A stretch of DNA of 34,947 nucleotides, taken from assembly GCA_002389785.1 (NCBI GenBank), contig DGQS01000195.1, positions 1 to 34,947 on the forward strand. The letters are read 5' to 3'. The notes beneath the pieces were generated by a model that had not been told where the DNA came from, ran no database searches, and saw only the letters and a list, made by a program, of their open reading frames with translations. Source of the stretch: Bacteroidetes bacterium UBA4408 (GTDB lineage Bacteria > Bacteroidota > Bacteroidia > UBA4408). Shown in pieces: positions 9,204-18,149 of this stretch (position 1 is the first letter of the stretch; each line of letters begins with the position of its first letter). The position numbers and the translations under genes were made by a program.

Positions 9204-10163
9204 TCAATTCAACGCATAGGTCATTTTTATATTGGTCCGTTTGTAAGAGCTCGAATTAAAATTTTCAACCTGCTTGAATCCAAGTTTATCATACAAATGT
9301 ATCGCAGCACGAAGTTTTGTGTTTGATTCAAGATACACCTGTTTAGCTCTTTTCTTTTTTGCAAAAGAAATTGCCTCAGTCAACAATTTAGCGCCTATTG
9401 ATAGTCCTTGAAATTCTTCCGCAACTGCCATTTTATTTACTTCAAATACCCCTTTTCCATGATTGGAAATCCCAATAGTTCCGATTACTTTTTTTTGATG
9501 AACCGCAAAAAACACAGCACCTCCACTCTCCAAAATATATTTTTCCGGATTGCTTAAAATTTGATTGTCCGATTTTTCAAGCGTGAAAAATTTTTGAATC
9601 CAGCCTTCGTTTAACAGTTTAAAATCTGTTCTATATTTCGATTGAAAGGGAGTAATTTTTACCTCTGAAAGCAAGTGTTTTTTTAATCCTGATTTAACCC
9701 GATTGTACATGCTTTGAGTAAGTAGAGATTTCTCCACTTTTTCAATGCTGTAAAGCAAGTCAACACCGCTTTCCTGCAATAACTCTCGTGTTGAATTTTC
9801 AATTTGAATCAATATAGGTTGAAGTTTTTCAACTACTAACTTACCTTTGTTGCTAATAGCCAACATGCGTTTTCGAGCGTCTTTTTTGTCTTTTTTTTCA
9901 AGCACAAATTTTTTGCTTTTTAATTGATTTGCAAATTGAACAACTGCTGGATGTGTAAGCTTTAGACGATCTGCAATCTCAATAATTGAAAGAGATTTTT
10001 CTTTGTTCAGCAAGTACAGCATGGTAAACCAACGTGGTTCAAAATCAAGATGTTCGTCTTTGTAAATTTTAGCAACATCACCCATGAGCGTATCGCTCAG
10101 CCTTTTAAGGCGAGTTCCCAATGCAAGCTCTTGCAATTGATTAATAAAATCCGCTTGATTCAT
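9204..10163 (-). CDS. MarR-family regulator fused to a GNAT acetyltransferase
   Basis: 319 aa with two domains. Residues about 1-145 form a MarR-type winged helix (LSIIEIADRLKLTHPAVVQF as the recognition region, then a wing with KKDKKDARKRMLAIS). Residues about 170-319 form a GNAT N-acetyltransferase with motif A around VAEEFQGLSIGAKLL (acetyl-CoA pyrophosphate loop) and the C-terminal IHLYDKLGF segment. MarR-GNAT fusions are known in bacteria, but ligand and acetyl acceptor are generally unknown. The gene stands alone on the minus strand. A perfect 16-bp palindrome 16 bp upstream of the start, inside the predicted promoter, suggests autoregulation. No neighbouring gene clearly belongs to its regulon. 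Confidence 0.93.
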   Translation of the reverse strand: MNQADFINQLQELALGTRLKRLSDTLMGDVAKIYKDEHLDFEPRWFTMLYLLNKEKSLSIIEIADRLKLTHPAVVQFANQLKSKKFVLEKKDKKDARKRMLAISNKGKLVVEKLQPILIQIENSTRELLQESGVDLLYSIEKVEKSLLTQSMYNRVKSGLKKHLLSEVKITPFQSKYRTDFKLLNEGWIQKFFTLEKSDNQILSNPEKYILESGGAVFFAVHQKKVIGTIGISNHGKGVFEVNKMAVAEEFQGLSIGAKLLTEAISFAKKKRAKQVYLESNTKLRAAIHLYDKLGFKQVENFNSSSYKRTNIKMTYALN

Positions 10164-10167
10164 TTAG

Positions 10168-10199
10168 CAAATATACTAAATGTAAGTACTTACATAAAA
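10168..10199 (-). promoter_or_regulatory. Predicted promoter of the MarR-GNAT gene
   Basis: On the minus strand TATATTTG (10168-10175) is a perfect -7 element (TAnnTTTG). TTTT at 10196-10199 is a one-mismatch -33 element, with a 20-bp spacer. Only 4 nt separate the -7 element from the ATG at 10163, implying a leaderless or nearly leaderless mRNA if the start codon is right. Confidence 0.45.
10180..10195. promoter_or_regulatory. 16-bp perfect palindrome, candidate MarR operator
   Basis: ATGTAAGTACTTACAT is fully self-complementary and fills most of the spacer between the predicted -33 and -7 elements of the MarR-GNAT gene. MarR proteins bind palindromes of about this length and typically repress their own promoters by blocking RNA polymerase. 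Assigning it to this regulator is inference from position. Confidence 0.6.
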
Positions 10200-10249
10200 C
10201 ACTTCACAATTTAAAGTCGTTTATATAAAAACTAAATTTTTGAACCGGA

Positions 10250-11218
10250 TTAGCGTGCTGTAAATTTCTCAACTTGATTTTTAACAGGTGGCAAGGTTTT
10301 CAAGTAAGCAAAAATGGCCGACAGGTCTTCATCAGTCATCTTCGCGTACATCACCCAGGGCATAACTGTTTGCATAGCACCTTTTTCAACAGTATGAGGC
10401 ACATAGGCTGAATCAGAATAAACATGAAAGCGATCCAGAAAATTTTGCTCAGTCCAGCTACCTATACCGGTTTCAACATCGGGAGTAAGATTGGTTGAAC
10501 GTACAATACCCATAGGGCCTAAATTAAATTCAAAACCTCCTGCCATTTCCATTCCCGGAACTTGTTTGCCTTTCTCTTGCTTGGTATGGCACTCAGTGCA
10601 TCCACTGGCATTCCACATGTATTTTCCATAAGCTAATTTATCAGCAGGACTTGGAAGCTTTGTCATTTCTTGTTTTGATGGAATGGTATTCAAAATAAAA
10701 TTCATGGGAAAATCAGGTTTGGATTCTTCGTTTGCTTTTTCAATTGGCCGCAAGGAACGTATATAAGCAATTATAGAATAAAGATCCTCCTGATCCATTT
10801 GCCCATAGTGCATGTAGGGCATAATGGGGAAAAGTGCTTTACCATATTTATTTACACCGGTGGTTATGGTTCTAAAAATTTCACCATCACTCCAATCTTT
10901 TATTCCGGCAGGTGTAATGTTTTTAGAAATAAAGGATCCCGGAAATCCAAAATCCTGGTTAAATACTTCTCCACCTTGACCAAAAGTTCCTTCAACAGGA
11001 GGACCCGAAAATTTTGTCCAATCTCTTTTCGAATGGCAATCCATGCAAACACATACCGCATTTGCAAGATATTCGCCTCGTTTAAGACGAGCGGGAGTAA
11101 TTTCAACCTGAATGTCAGGCGCAGGCCCCACATCGGGTAAAAGCAGTTTCACATAACTCAATAGACCACCAATTATGGCTACTAGTGCAATTACTAATAT
11201 TAGTAGAACTTTTTTCAT
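10250..11218 (-). CDS. Membrane-anchored diheme cytochrome c
   Basis: 322 aa. An N-terminal hydrophobic segment (about residues 4-25) is an uncleaved anchor or signal, placing the rest in the periplasm. There are two CxxCH heme-attachment sites: CMDCH at Cys58-His62 and CTECH at about Cys207-His211. Each lies in a ~130-residue cytochrome c domain. Repeated elements such as MPYMHYGQMDQEDLYSIIAYI and MPWVMYAKMTDEDLSAIFAYL show the two halves are an internal duplication and provide Met candidates for axial ligation. Cys56, two residues before the first heme motif, is extra. Likely an electron carrier, but no partner dehydrogenase or oxidase is adjacent. Confidence 0.9.
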   Translation of the reverse strand: MKKVLLILVIALVAIIGGLLSYVKLLLPDVGPAPDIQVEITPARLKRGEYLANAVCVCMDCHSKRDWTKFSGPPVEGTFGQGGEVFNQDFGFPGSFISKNITPAGIKDWSDGEIFRTITTGVNKYGKALFPIMPYMHYGQMDQEDLYSIIAYIRSLRPIEKANEESKPDFPMNFILNTIPSKQEMTKLPSPADKLAYGKYMWNASGCTECHTKQEKGKQVPGMEMAGGFEFNLGPMGIVRSTNLTPDVETGIGSWTEQNFLDRFHVYSDSAYVPHTVEKGAMQTVMPWVMYAKMTDEDLSAIFAYLKTLPPVKNQVEKFTAR

Positions 11219-11318
11219 AGTTTTTGAGATTAGTTCATTGTGAATTCGAACATCTAAAATATAAAAAAATCAATAAAAGGAACTAATTATCCCTCAAGTT
11301 TTTAAGTAGATACTACTA

Positions 11319-11360
11319 ACAAAAAGCCCTTTGTCAATTAAACGACAAAGGGCTTTGTTT
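11319..11360 (-). terminator. Strong intrinsic terminator after the giant secreted-protein gene
   Basis: A perfect 13-bp stem, AAAGCCCTTTGTC (11323-11335) and GACAAAGGGCTTT (11344-11356), encloses an 8-nt loop. On the minus strand it is followed by a short T-run, and it sits about 20 nt after the stop codon of the giant gene. The plus strand also has a T-run, so it could work in both directions, but no plus-strand gene ends here. Confidence 0.85.
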
Positions 11361-11378
11361 TATAGCTTGTTAACTTGC

Positions 11379-14300
11379 TTATTCAACTACAAGCTTTTCG
11401 CGTAAATTAATTGCATTGTTTTTTACTTCAATAAAATAAACACCTGCAGCAAGTTGTAAATCGGGTGTTAAAATTAACTCACCACTTTCGTTTGCTTTAT
11501 TTGTTGAAGCGTAAACTACTTTACCAATTGCATCGTACAAATTAATTTGATATGAAGAAGAGGTTTCATCATCAAACCCGTTTACATTAATTGTAAATAC
11601 TTGTCCGGCCACAGCTGGGTTAGGGTAAACATTTACCGAAACTGCCTTCATTTCAGGATTTAGTTCACTAACTTCATTGATGTTGGTTGCAGCCATTCGG
11701 GATATACTGTTTCCTATAGTTACATTGCAAGGAGTTCCATAATCGCTCCAAACTCCACCGGCATAAGTCGCAACTTCAACTTGGTAAGTAGTGTTTGGTA
11801 ACACATTTTGCTGCCCACAGCATTTCATCGACCAAGTAAATTTAAAGTCATTACTTGGAGCATTTCTATCTACAATACGATCATATCCGTTAGGGCCGGT
11901 AATGTGGTAACGGTAATTCGTAACTCCTAGCACCACATCGCTATACAAAGTGGTTTGAAAAGTAGGTAAAGTGTAAGTACAATAAGCACTTTGCAATTTA
12001 GTCATAGGATGTGGAGGTGTTGTAACTTGACACATTGGCCCAAAATTCAACCAAACTCCACCCACTTTAGCTCTTACAGAAATGTTGTAAGTAGTTGCAA
12101 AACGTAAACCCATTACTGTATTTGAAGATATCCAAGATAAACGGAAATCTGTATTAACGGAATTTCTTGTAACATATTTATCATAACCAATAAATGAGTT
12201 TTCAATATGATATTCATAATCAGTAGCACCTGATACAGGAATACAGAATATTTGATCGGTTAAATTGTTTAAAGTTATTCCACACGAAGTTGGCTTTAAT
12301 TGAGTTTGTGGGCTACCTGCAAGTGTAATGGTACATACTGATCCAAAACTACCGTATTCACCCGGAAGGTTTCCATAAGCTGCACCGGTTTTTCCAACCA
12401 AGGCGCGAACCTGTACATCGTAAGTATATCCATAAGGCAAACTTTCAACTAAAATTGGAGAATACTGATAAGCCCATGACAAGCGGTAATTGGTAGAAGT
12501 ATTTCCACGTGACCAGGTATGATCATATCCTAAGGTTGAATTAACAATACGGTATTCGTAATCGTTCGCTCCCGGTACCGAATCTGTAAATAGTTGAACA
12601 CTTTGATCGGTGATAGAAATACCACAAGATGAGGGACGTAATTGAATAACCGGGAAAGGTCCTATTGTAACCGGACATGAAGCTCCGTATGGTGACCACA
12701 CATTGTTTTTCTTGTAAGAAACTGAAACATCGTAAGTGTTACCATATAAAACTCCGGGTGCCCATATCAACCGAAAATCAGGAATAGCAAAGTTTCGAGT
12801 GTATTCGTATGAAAAACTGGTACTTAAATTTTCAATTTTGTATTTATAATCTTGAGCTCCTAAGATGGTGTTACAGAACAACTGATCAGACATAGAAGGA
12901 ATTGTAGTACATGAAAGAGGTGATAATGCTGTAACCGGTATTTCAATAACAGATATATCATCTAAATACAAACTACCTCTGTTGGCAGGACTATTTGCAT
13001 GAATAGCAAAGTAATACTCGCCTGTAAATGGAGGAATGATATCAGCACTAGAGTCTAATTGATAGCTAAGCGAATTGGTAGCACCATTGTATACTGAAGC
13101 AGTTGTAAGCATAGTTGCGGCATCTGGAGAATTGCTAATAAAAACTTCATAATTCTCTGTGTTTGCAGCTAAACTTGCACGAGAATACCAATAAATTCGA
13201 TACAATTTTCCTGCAGTTAAAGCCAGCGGTGCCGAATATACCCAATCATCCTTTGCTGTTACATTGTTTGGGTTTTTATCGATTCTCAAATGTTTTCCAC
13301 CGTTTCTTGGTGCTACGGTTGAAGTATACCAGCTAGTACCATCATTCGGAAAGTTCTCGTCAGAATTTGTTACTCCACAAGGCAAAGCAGGAACGACAGC
13401 GTTTTCTAAATTAATTGTATAGGCTGTAACTTGTGTTACTTGGCTCGTTGCTGAAGTTCCGGAAACAAACGAACCGGCAGCGCAAAGTGTATTTTCTCCA
13501 TTTGCATTATAAGGAGCAATTTGATAATAATAGGTGGTTGCACCTTGTAAACTTGGTAAATTATACGAAGTAGTTAATCCAATATCTTGTTGATAAACTA
13601 TATTGGTTGGCGGATTATCTGTGCCAATATACACGTAGTACCCAGATGGATAATTGCTAGCAGCCGGCCAAGTTAAACTGGTAGCAGTTACGCATGCAGC
13701 ACCGTTTACAGTGGCAGTTACACAATTCGGAGGAGTTGTAATAACTGTTAATGCAGCAGATGAGCTACTAGCCGATGGACATCCTAAATTACTGGTTGCA
13801 ATAGCAGTATAGGTTGTAGTTGAAGCGGGTGAGGCATACACAATGTTTGCATTTCCTCCAGTATAAGCAACAGTGGCTGCAGCATCCGTATATAAATCAA
13901 TCATCGGTGACCAGGAAATTGATGAAGGTACAGCATGACCTAATACCATATTTGGTCTACGATTGCTTGTCCCGTCAGAGTTTAATGCTAAAATAGGTCC
14001 ATTACCAGCTCCGGCATTATCTTCTCGTGAATAATTCACACTTGTGAAAGCAGTAGTAGTATATTTTATTGAGCAATTTGGATTTGCAGTTGTTCCTAAA
14101 TAGTCGTTATTAAATACTGTTTCAATAACAAGGTTGCTAGTTCCATTCCAAACAAAAGGACTACTAAAATTAATTAAATTCAAACCATTGTTTGCTGAGT
14201 ATGATGCTGTATAATACACTTGAGATAAGCCTCCAACAAAAGTTGAATTGAGTGCTGATAAAGCAGTGTTTCCAATGCTAATGGTATAATTTATCATCGC

Positions 14301-17300
14301 ATGTGCGTTGTTCGTATTAGCAACATCAAAAGTGATACTGTTAATCGCTTCACCAGCTACAATACCCATTGTAGTTAATTCAGAAGCAAGTACTAAAACC
14401 TGATGACGTGCCCCGCCATAATAAGTTCCAAAAACGGCAGGATAGCCAGTTGTAGTATTGGTTGAAGTCCCGGTTCCTAGTGTTGAATTAGTAGTATTAG
14501 TTGCCGTCAAAGCTTGAATATCACCCGGAAATAGCACTGCAGAGGTAGGAGTAACAACCGGAGTAGCTGGCAAAGTGGTACCTACCCCAAGTGAAACATT
14601 TGGGCTAGTGAGTGTACATGAACCATCTGTAACTACAACATTGTAATTATTAGCGGCATCAACAGCAGCTAAGTTAGATAAAGTTAGAGTTGCAGAATTT
14701 GCACCTGCTATATTTCCACCGTCGATTAAATTAACTAAGCCTTTTCTCCACTGAAAGTTTAAACCACTACCGCTAGCCACTACATTAAATGTTGCACTTT
14801 GTCCAACACAACTTACTTGAGAAGATGGCAAAGAAGTTAAACTAAAAGTAGGAGCAATTACCACATTTACTGCATTAGATGGTGCCGAAACACAACCATT
14901 GGCATCAGTTGTAGTTGCTGTATAAGTGTTTGTTCCGTTAGGAGGAGTAACAGTGGCAGTAGCCAATGCCCCAATGTTTAAAGTTGTTCCAATTGTTGCA
15001 GGTCCGCTAAACACAGTTGTATATCCTGCAGCATTAGATATAGCAATTGACCAGCTTCTTAATGTACCACCTCGGCTATTTTGCATATCTTGAATTTGTA
15101 AGGTCCAGGTACCTGCAACGTTTGAACAAGGATAAGTCAATCCAGAAAAGCTTGCATTGTAATTCCCGTTTGGTACCTCTCCTCCTGACGAACCAGGAAA
15201 AGTTGTTCCAAATGAAGTGGCAAATACATAATCAGCATTGTTCACTAGATCGTTCGTATTTCCGGTACCTCCGGGACGATTAAATAAAACTGTTTGGCCG
15301 CAAGAAGGACTAATTAATGTAGCTATCAAATCCCCGGCACCGGCATGATCGATGTTTAAGGTTACTGTTAGGTTGGAAGCTGCAGTTAAATAACCAGCAG
15401 GTAAGGTAATGGTGCTGCTGATGGTAGGTGTTCCTGAACTAGAAATACTAAAATCAGTACCATTTGTTCCTGTAACACTTGACATTCCTCCGCCCGAATT
15501 TGTAGCTGTTAAGAGTGAGTTAAAACAATCCACACTGCTTGCAGCTAAACTAACTGAAGGTAATGGGTTAATACTTATATTTACACTACCTGTCATGTTT
15601 CTAACACAGCTTGTACTTGCATTGGTCGCTTCAACAGTGTAGTTACCGGCAGCAGTATTGTTCCCAAAACTAATTGCACTTCCTGTTCCGGCAACAGGAC
15701 TTCCTGTATTGATACCGGCTAGTTTTAGCTGATAGTTAACGCCAGTTTGCGAATTCGACAAACCCACTGAAACTCCTGCGCCACCTGTACAATATGAACC
15801 ACCACCTGTAACTGTATAAGCAGTAGGTAAAGTATTTACTGTAATTGTAGCAGCTGTTGAATTTGCTGATGCACATACACCACTAACCACTACTGCACGA
15901 TACATGGTTGTAGTTGATAAATTAGTATAGGAATGAGAAGTGGTGGTATTTGAAATATCGTTCCAATTGCTACCCCCATTAGTTGAAGATTGCCATTTTT
16001 GAACAGACCCTGTATGTCCACTTAGCGTAAGTACACCACTATTTGTTCCGGAGCAAACAGTAGCACTTGTTGTTACATTACCTCCTACACTTGTAGGACT
16101 AACAGTAAGCGTAACAGTATTTGAAGTTGCAGAACCACAGGTTCCTGAAACAATGCATTTATATTGGCGACCATTCATTGCAACACCTACAGAAGTTAAA
16201 TTAAGTGTGGCTGAAGTAGCTCCTGAAATATCAGCAAAACTTCCTGAACTGTTGTCTTGCCATTTGTAGGTTAAGCCTACTCCGCTAGCAGCAACGGTAA
16301 AGCTAGAATTGCTGTTTTGACAAACACTGCTGTTTGAAGGTTGTGTAGTGATAGCTGTTGAAGGATTAATTGTAATCGTTGCGCTAGAAGAATTTGCTGT
16401 ACACCCAGATGATTGAACAACCGCCCTGTACATAGTTGTTGTTGAAAGGTTCGTGTAATTATGTGAAGACGTTGTATTTGAAATATCATTCCAATTTGCT
16501 CCTCCATTAGTTGATGATTGCCATTTTTGAACTGTTCCGGTATTGCCACTTAAAGTTAATGTTCCACTATTTGAACCTGAACACACCGTTGCACTTGTAT
16601 TAACAGAACCACCGGTTGGAATAGCATTAACAGTTAAGGTAGAAGTATTACTTGCAGTTGAACCTTCACTGTTAGTATATAGCGCGCGGTATTGACCGGC
16701 ATCCCCAACTACTGGTGAAGAAATGGTATAAGAATTTGAGGTAGCTCCGGAAATGTCGGTCCATACACTGCTAATATTTTTTTGCCAGTACACAGTAGGA
16801 GCTGGTAAACCACTTGCTGCAGCTGTAAATGTTACACTTGTTCCGGCACATACCGAAGGAGAAGCGCTAGGCTGAGTTGTAACTATTGGAATGTATTGGG
16901 TAATTAAGATGTTATCCATAATTACGGTACCGGTACCATTACTAAACACGAACTTTAAATCGCTAATATTTCCATTATCTTCTACATCTGCACCTGTAAT
17001 TACACGTGTGTTACCCACCCATAAATCAGTACTATTGTTTGAAACTGTTTTAATGGTTCCATCAGGGGCATTGTAAGAAAGTGTACTTCCTGAATTGTTT
17101 AAAACCCATGTAATGGTTCTAACAGTTCCACCACTAAAATTACTATAAGTGTTGCCATTCGTTATATCATTTATTCGGTAATTGTTCCCGTTTCTAAAGT
17201 CAATTGCAAATTGAGCATAACAATCGTTTGAACTTTCATTGCTATTGTTGGTACTGAAACCATCACCTACCTGCCAACGTGCAACTGTACCAGTTTGACT

Positions 17301-17627
17301 GGAAGCAGTAACATTTAGGTCGAACTTGTAAATGATTCCAGAAGGTATCTGACTAAAATTTGTAGTTCTAGAGAACGAACCTGTTCCCGAAGTTCTAACA
17401 AATTGAAGAGCGCTTCCGGTAATGGAGGCTGTCATTCCACTTGAGGTAGTAATAGCATTAAACTGTCCGTTGTTTGGACTGGAGCTATTAATATAGTTCG
17501 AAAGTGTGCTCGAACTATTAAAGTTTTGAGTGAACAGCGGTGTTTGTGCAAACACACTATTCAAGGCAATGCCAAAAAATAGAATAATGGCAATGCAACT
17601 TTTTTGAAAAGTTGTAGCTTTTTTCAT
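11379..17627 (-). CDS. Giant modular T9SS-secreted adhesin-like protein with type A sorting domain
   Basis: 2082 aa from the ATG at 17627, chosen because it directly precedes a signal peptide (MKKATTFQKSCIAIILFFGI to VFAQ). An upstream in-frame ATG would add 20 polar residues. In order it carries: a jelly-roll-like region ending about 16900; several Ig-like modules, two of them close copies (GGxVxTSATVCSG and QKWQSSTNGG); a region resembling a proprotein-convertase P-domain (about 15490-15040, DHAGAGDLIATLISP); a ~175-aa module also seen in the divergent neighbour (13925-14460); a choice-of-anchor-like region (about 12950-13420); four copies of a ~100-aa module (11705-12935); and a C-terminal T9SS type A domain with VNVYPNP, ending LREKLVVE. 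It is exported by Sec then T9SS and is probably attached to the surface. No catalytic domain is recognised, and any ligand is unknown. Confidence 0.93.
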   Translation of the reverse strand: MKKATTFQKSCIAIILFFGIALNSVFAQTPLFTQNFNSSSTLSNYINSSSPNNGQFNAITTSSGMTASITGSALQFVRTSGTGSFSRTTNFSQIPSGIIYKFDLNVTASSQTGTVARWQVGDGFSTNNSNESSNDCYAQFAIDFRNGNNYRINDITNGNTYSNFSGGTVRTITWVLNNSGSTLSYNAPDGTIKTVSNNSTDLWVGNTRVITGADVEDNGNISDLKFVFSNGTGTVIMDNILITQYIPIVTTQPSASPSVCAGTSVTFTAAASGLPAPTVYWQKNISSVWTDISGATSNSYTISSPVVGDAGQYRALYTNSEGSTASNTSTLTVNAIPTGGSVNTSATVCSGSNSGTLTLSGNTGTVQKWQSSTNGGANWNDISNTTSSHNYTNLSTTTMYRAVVQSSGCTANSSSATITINPSTAITTQPSNSSVCQNSNSSFTVAASGVGLTYKWQDNSSGSFADISGATSATLNLTSVGVAMNGRQYKCIVSGTCGSATSNTVTLTVSPTSVGGNVTTSATVCSGTNSGVLTLSGHTGSVQKWQSSTNGGSNWNDISNTTTSHSYTNLSTTTMYRAVVVSGVCASANSTAATITVNTLPTAYTVTGGGSYCTGGAGVSVGLSNSQTGVNYQLKLAGINTGSPVAGTGSAISFGNNTAAGNYTVEATNASTSCVRNMTGSVNISINPLPSVSLAASSVDCFNSLLTATNSGGGMSSVTGTNGTDFSISSSGTPTISSTITLPAGYLTAASNLTVTLNIDHAGAGDLIATLISPSCGQTVLFNRPGGTGNTNDLVNNADYVFATSFGTTFPGSSGGEVPNGNYNASFSGLTYPCSNVAGTWTLQIQDMQNSRGGTLRSWSIAISNAAGYTTVFSGPATIGTTLNIGALATATVTPPNGTNTYTATTTDANGCVSAPSNAVNVVIAPTFSLTSLPSSQVSCVGQSATFNVVASGSGLNFQWRKGLVNLIDGGNIAGANSATLTLSNLAAVDAANNYNVVVTDGSCTLTSPNVSLGVGTTLPATPVVTPTSAVLFPGDIQALTATNTTNSTLGTGTSTNTTTGYPAVFGTYYGGARHQVLVLASELTTMGIVAGEAINSITFDVANTNNAHAMINYTISIGNTALSALNSTFVGGLSQVYYTASYSANNGLNLINFSSPFVWNGTSNLVIETVFNNDYLGTTANPNCSIKYTTTAFTSVNYSREDNAGAGNGPILALNSDGTSNRRPNMVLGHAVPSSISWSPMIDLYTDAAATVAYTGGNANIVYASPASTTTYTAIATSNLGCPSASSSSAALTVITTPPNCVTATVNGAACVTATSLTWPAASNYPSGYYVYIGTDNPPTNIVYQQDIGLTTSYNLPSLQGATTYYYQIAPYNANGENTLCAAGSFVSGTSATSQVTQVTAYTINLENAVVPALPCGVTNSDENFPNDGTSWYTSTVAPRNGGKHLRIDKNPNNVTAKDDWVYSAPLALTAGKLYRIYWYSRASLAANTENYEVFISNSPDAATMLTTASVYNGATNSLSYQLDSSADIIPPFTGEYYFAIHANSPANRGSLYLDDISVIEIPVTALSPLSCTTIPSMSDQLFCNTILGAQDYKYKIENLSTSFSYEYTRNFAIPDFRLIWAPGVLYGNTYDVSVSYKKNNVWSPYGASCPVTIGPFPVIQLRPSSCGISITDQSVQLFTDSVPGANDYEYRIVNSTLGYDHTWSRGNTSTNYRLSWAYQYSPILVESLPYGYTYDVQVRALVGKTGAAYGNLPGEYGSFGSVCTITLAGSPQTQLKPTSCGITLNNLTDQIFCIPVSGATDYEYHIENSFIGYDKYVTRNSVNTDFRLSWISSNTVMGLRFATTYNISVRAKVGGVWLNFGPMCQVTTPPHPMTKLQSAYCTYTLPTFQTTLYSDVVLGVTNYRYHITGPNGYDRIVDRNAPSNDFKFTWSMKCCGQQNVLPNTTYQVEVATYAGGVWSDYGTPCNVTIGNSISRMAATNINEVSELNPEMKAVSVNVYPNPAVAGQVFTINVNGFDDETSSSYQINLYDAIGKVVYASTNKANESGELILTPDLQLAAGVYFIEVKNNAINLREKLVVE
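11705..12935 (-). repeat. Four tandem ~100-residue modules in the giant secreted protein
   Basis: Each copy starts with an LxPxSCG-like segment (LSPLSC, LRPSSCG, LKPTSCG, LQSAYC). It continues with a tyrosine pair around xxYxYxI, a segment RN(x)nDFRLxW or equivalent, then TYxVxVxA and a closing C before VTI. The paired cysteines at both ends suggest one disulfide per module. I know no named domain that fits exactly. A fibronectin-III-like fold is plausible. Confidence 0.75.
15840..16620 (-). repeat. Duplicated Ig-like module in the giant secreted protein
   Basis: Segments at about 16360-16620 and 15840-16100 encode near-copies, including QKWQSSTNGG and NLSTTTMYRAVV. They flank a different Ig-like module at about 16100-16360. 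The two segments are visibly similar in DNA as well, so the duplication is fairly recent or maintained by recombination. Confidence 0.75.
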
Positions 17628-17740
17628 GGTGGTTGTTTTTTTTAATTTTTGAATTTCAAAAATTGTTTTGGTGTAATCTGGTGTCATTTTCTTGTGTTTA
17701 GTTAGTGGATAAATAAGTAAAACTTAAATTTTTAGCAGAG

Positions 17741-17757
17741 CCCTCGACATTCGAGGG
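17741..17757 (-). promoter_or_regulatory. Hairpin in the predicted 5' leader of the giant secreted-protein gene
   Basis: CCCTCGA (17741-17747) and TCGAGGG (17751-17757) form a perfect 7-bp stem with a 3-nt loop in otherwise AT-rich DNA, about 115 nt upstream of the ATG. It is not followed by a T-run on the minus strand, so a terminator for this gene is unlikely. An mRNA-stabilising or regulatory leader structure is possible. Confidence 0.4.
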
Positions 17758-17851
17758 TTTCGATAAAGTCAATAAAGTTTCATTTCAATTTTCCAGACCT
17801 ATTTACGTGGGTTAAGTAAAATAGGTTTCACTATTCACTAAAAATGAGCTA

Positions 17852-17859
17852 CAAATATA
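17852..17859 (-). promoter_or_regulatory. Predicted -7 element for the giant secreted-protein gene
   Basis: TATATTTG on the minus strand matches TAnnTTTG exactly. The -33 position has only T-rich sequence (TTTT or TTTA about 19-20 bp upstream). The leader would be about 218 nt long. Confidence 0.35.
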
Positions 17860-18082
17860 GTTATATTTTATACCTAATTAAAATAAATCGTTAAAATAAC
17901 ATCATTTAACGACAAAAAAATGACATTAATATGGATGGAAATTTACTAAAACGACTAATTAATATACTTGAAAGTCCTTTAAACATTGACTTGTACGAAT
18001 CTTTACTTGTGTGCAACCAGTTTATTGTTCATAAAATTGTATATTTTATGTAAATCAGGTTCAAGTGATAGTGGTATTGCCG

Positions 18083-18090
18083 TATTTTTG
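18083..18090 (+). promoter_or_regulatory. Predicted -7 element for the small T9SS cargo gene
   Basis: TATTTTTG matches TAnnTTTG, about 59 nt before the ATG at 18150. No good -33 element is seen at the expected spacing. Confidence 0.3.
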
Positions 18091-18149
18091 GAAATCCCAT
18101 TTTCTTTAATCAAAAAGGGAAATAACATCACTAAACTTTTTAATTAACC

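Larger units (their letters stand above)
17628..18149. other. 522-bp divergent intergenic region between two T9SS cargo genes
   Basis: No gene is seen. It holds a predicted minus-strand promoter (17852-17859) that would give the giant gene a leader of roughly 218 nt, a GC-rich hairpin inside that leader (17741-17757), a predicted plus-strand -7 element (18083-18090) and an imperfect leader hairpin near 18095-18120. Confidence 0.6.

Noticed and set aside
10799..11140. 113-aa open frame on the plus strand opposite the cytochrome gene
   Set aside because: It is fully antisense to a gene with two heme motifs and a membrane anchor, and its translation shows no recognisable domain.
15047..17076. 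Plus-strand open frames inside the giant secreted-protein gene
   Set aside because: They are shadows of a long minus-strand frame with intact signal peptide, modules and sorting domain.
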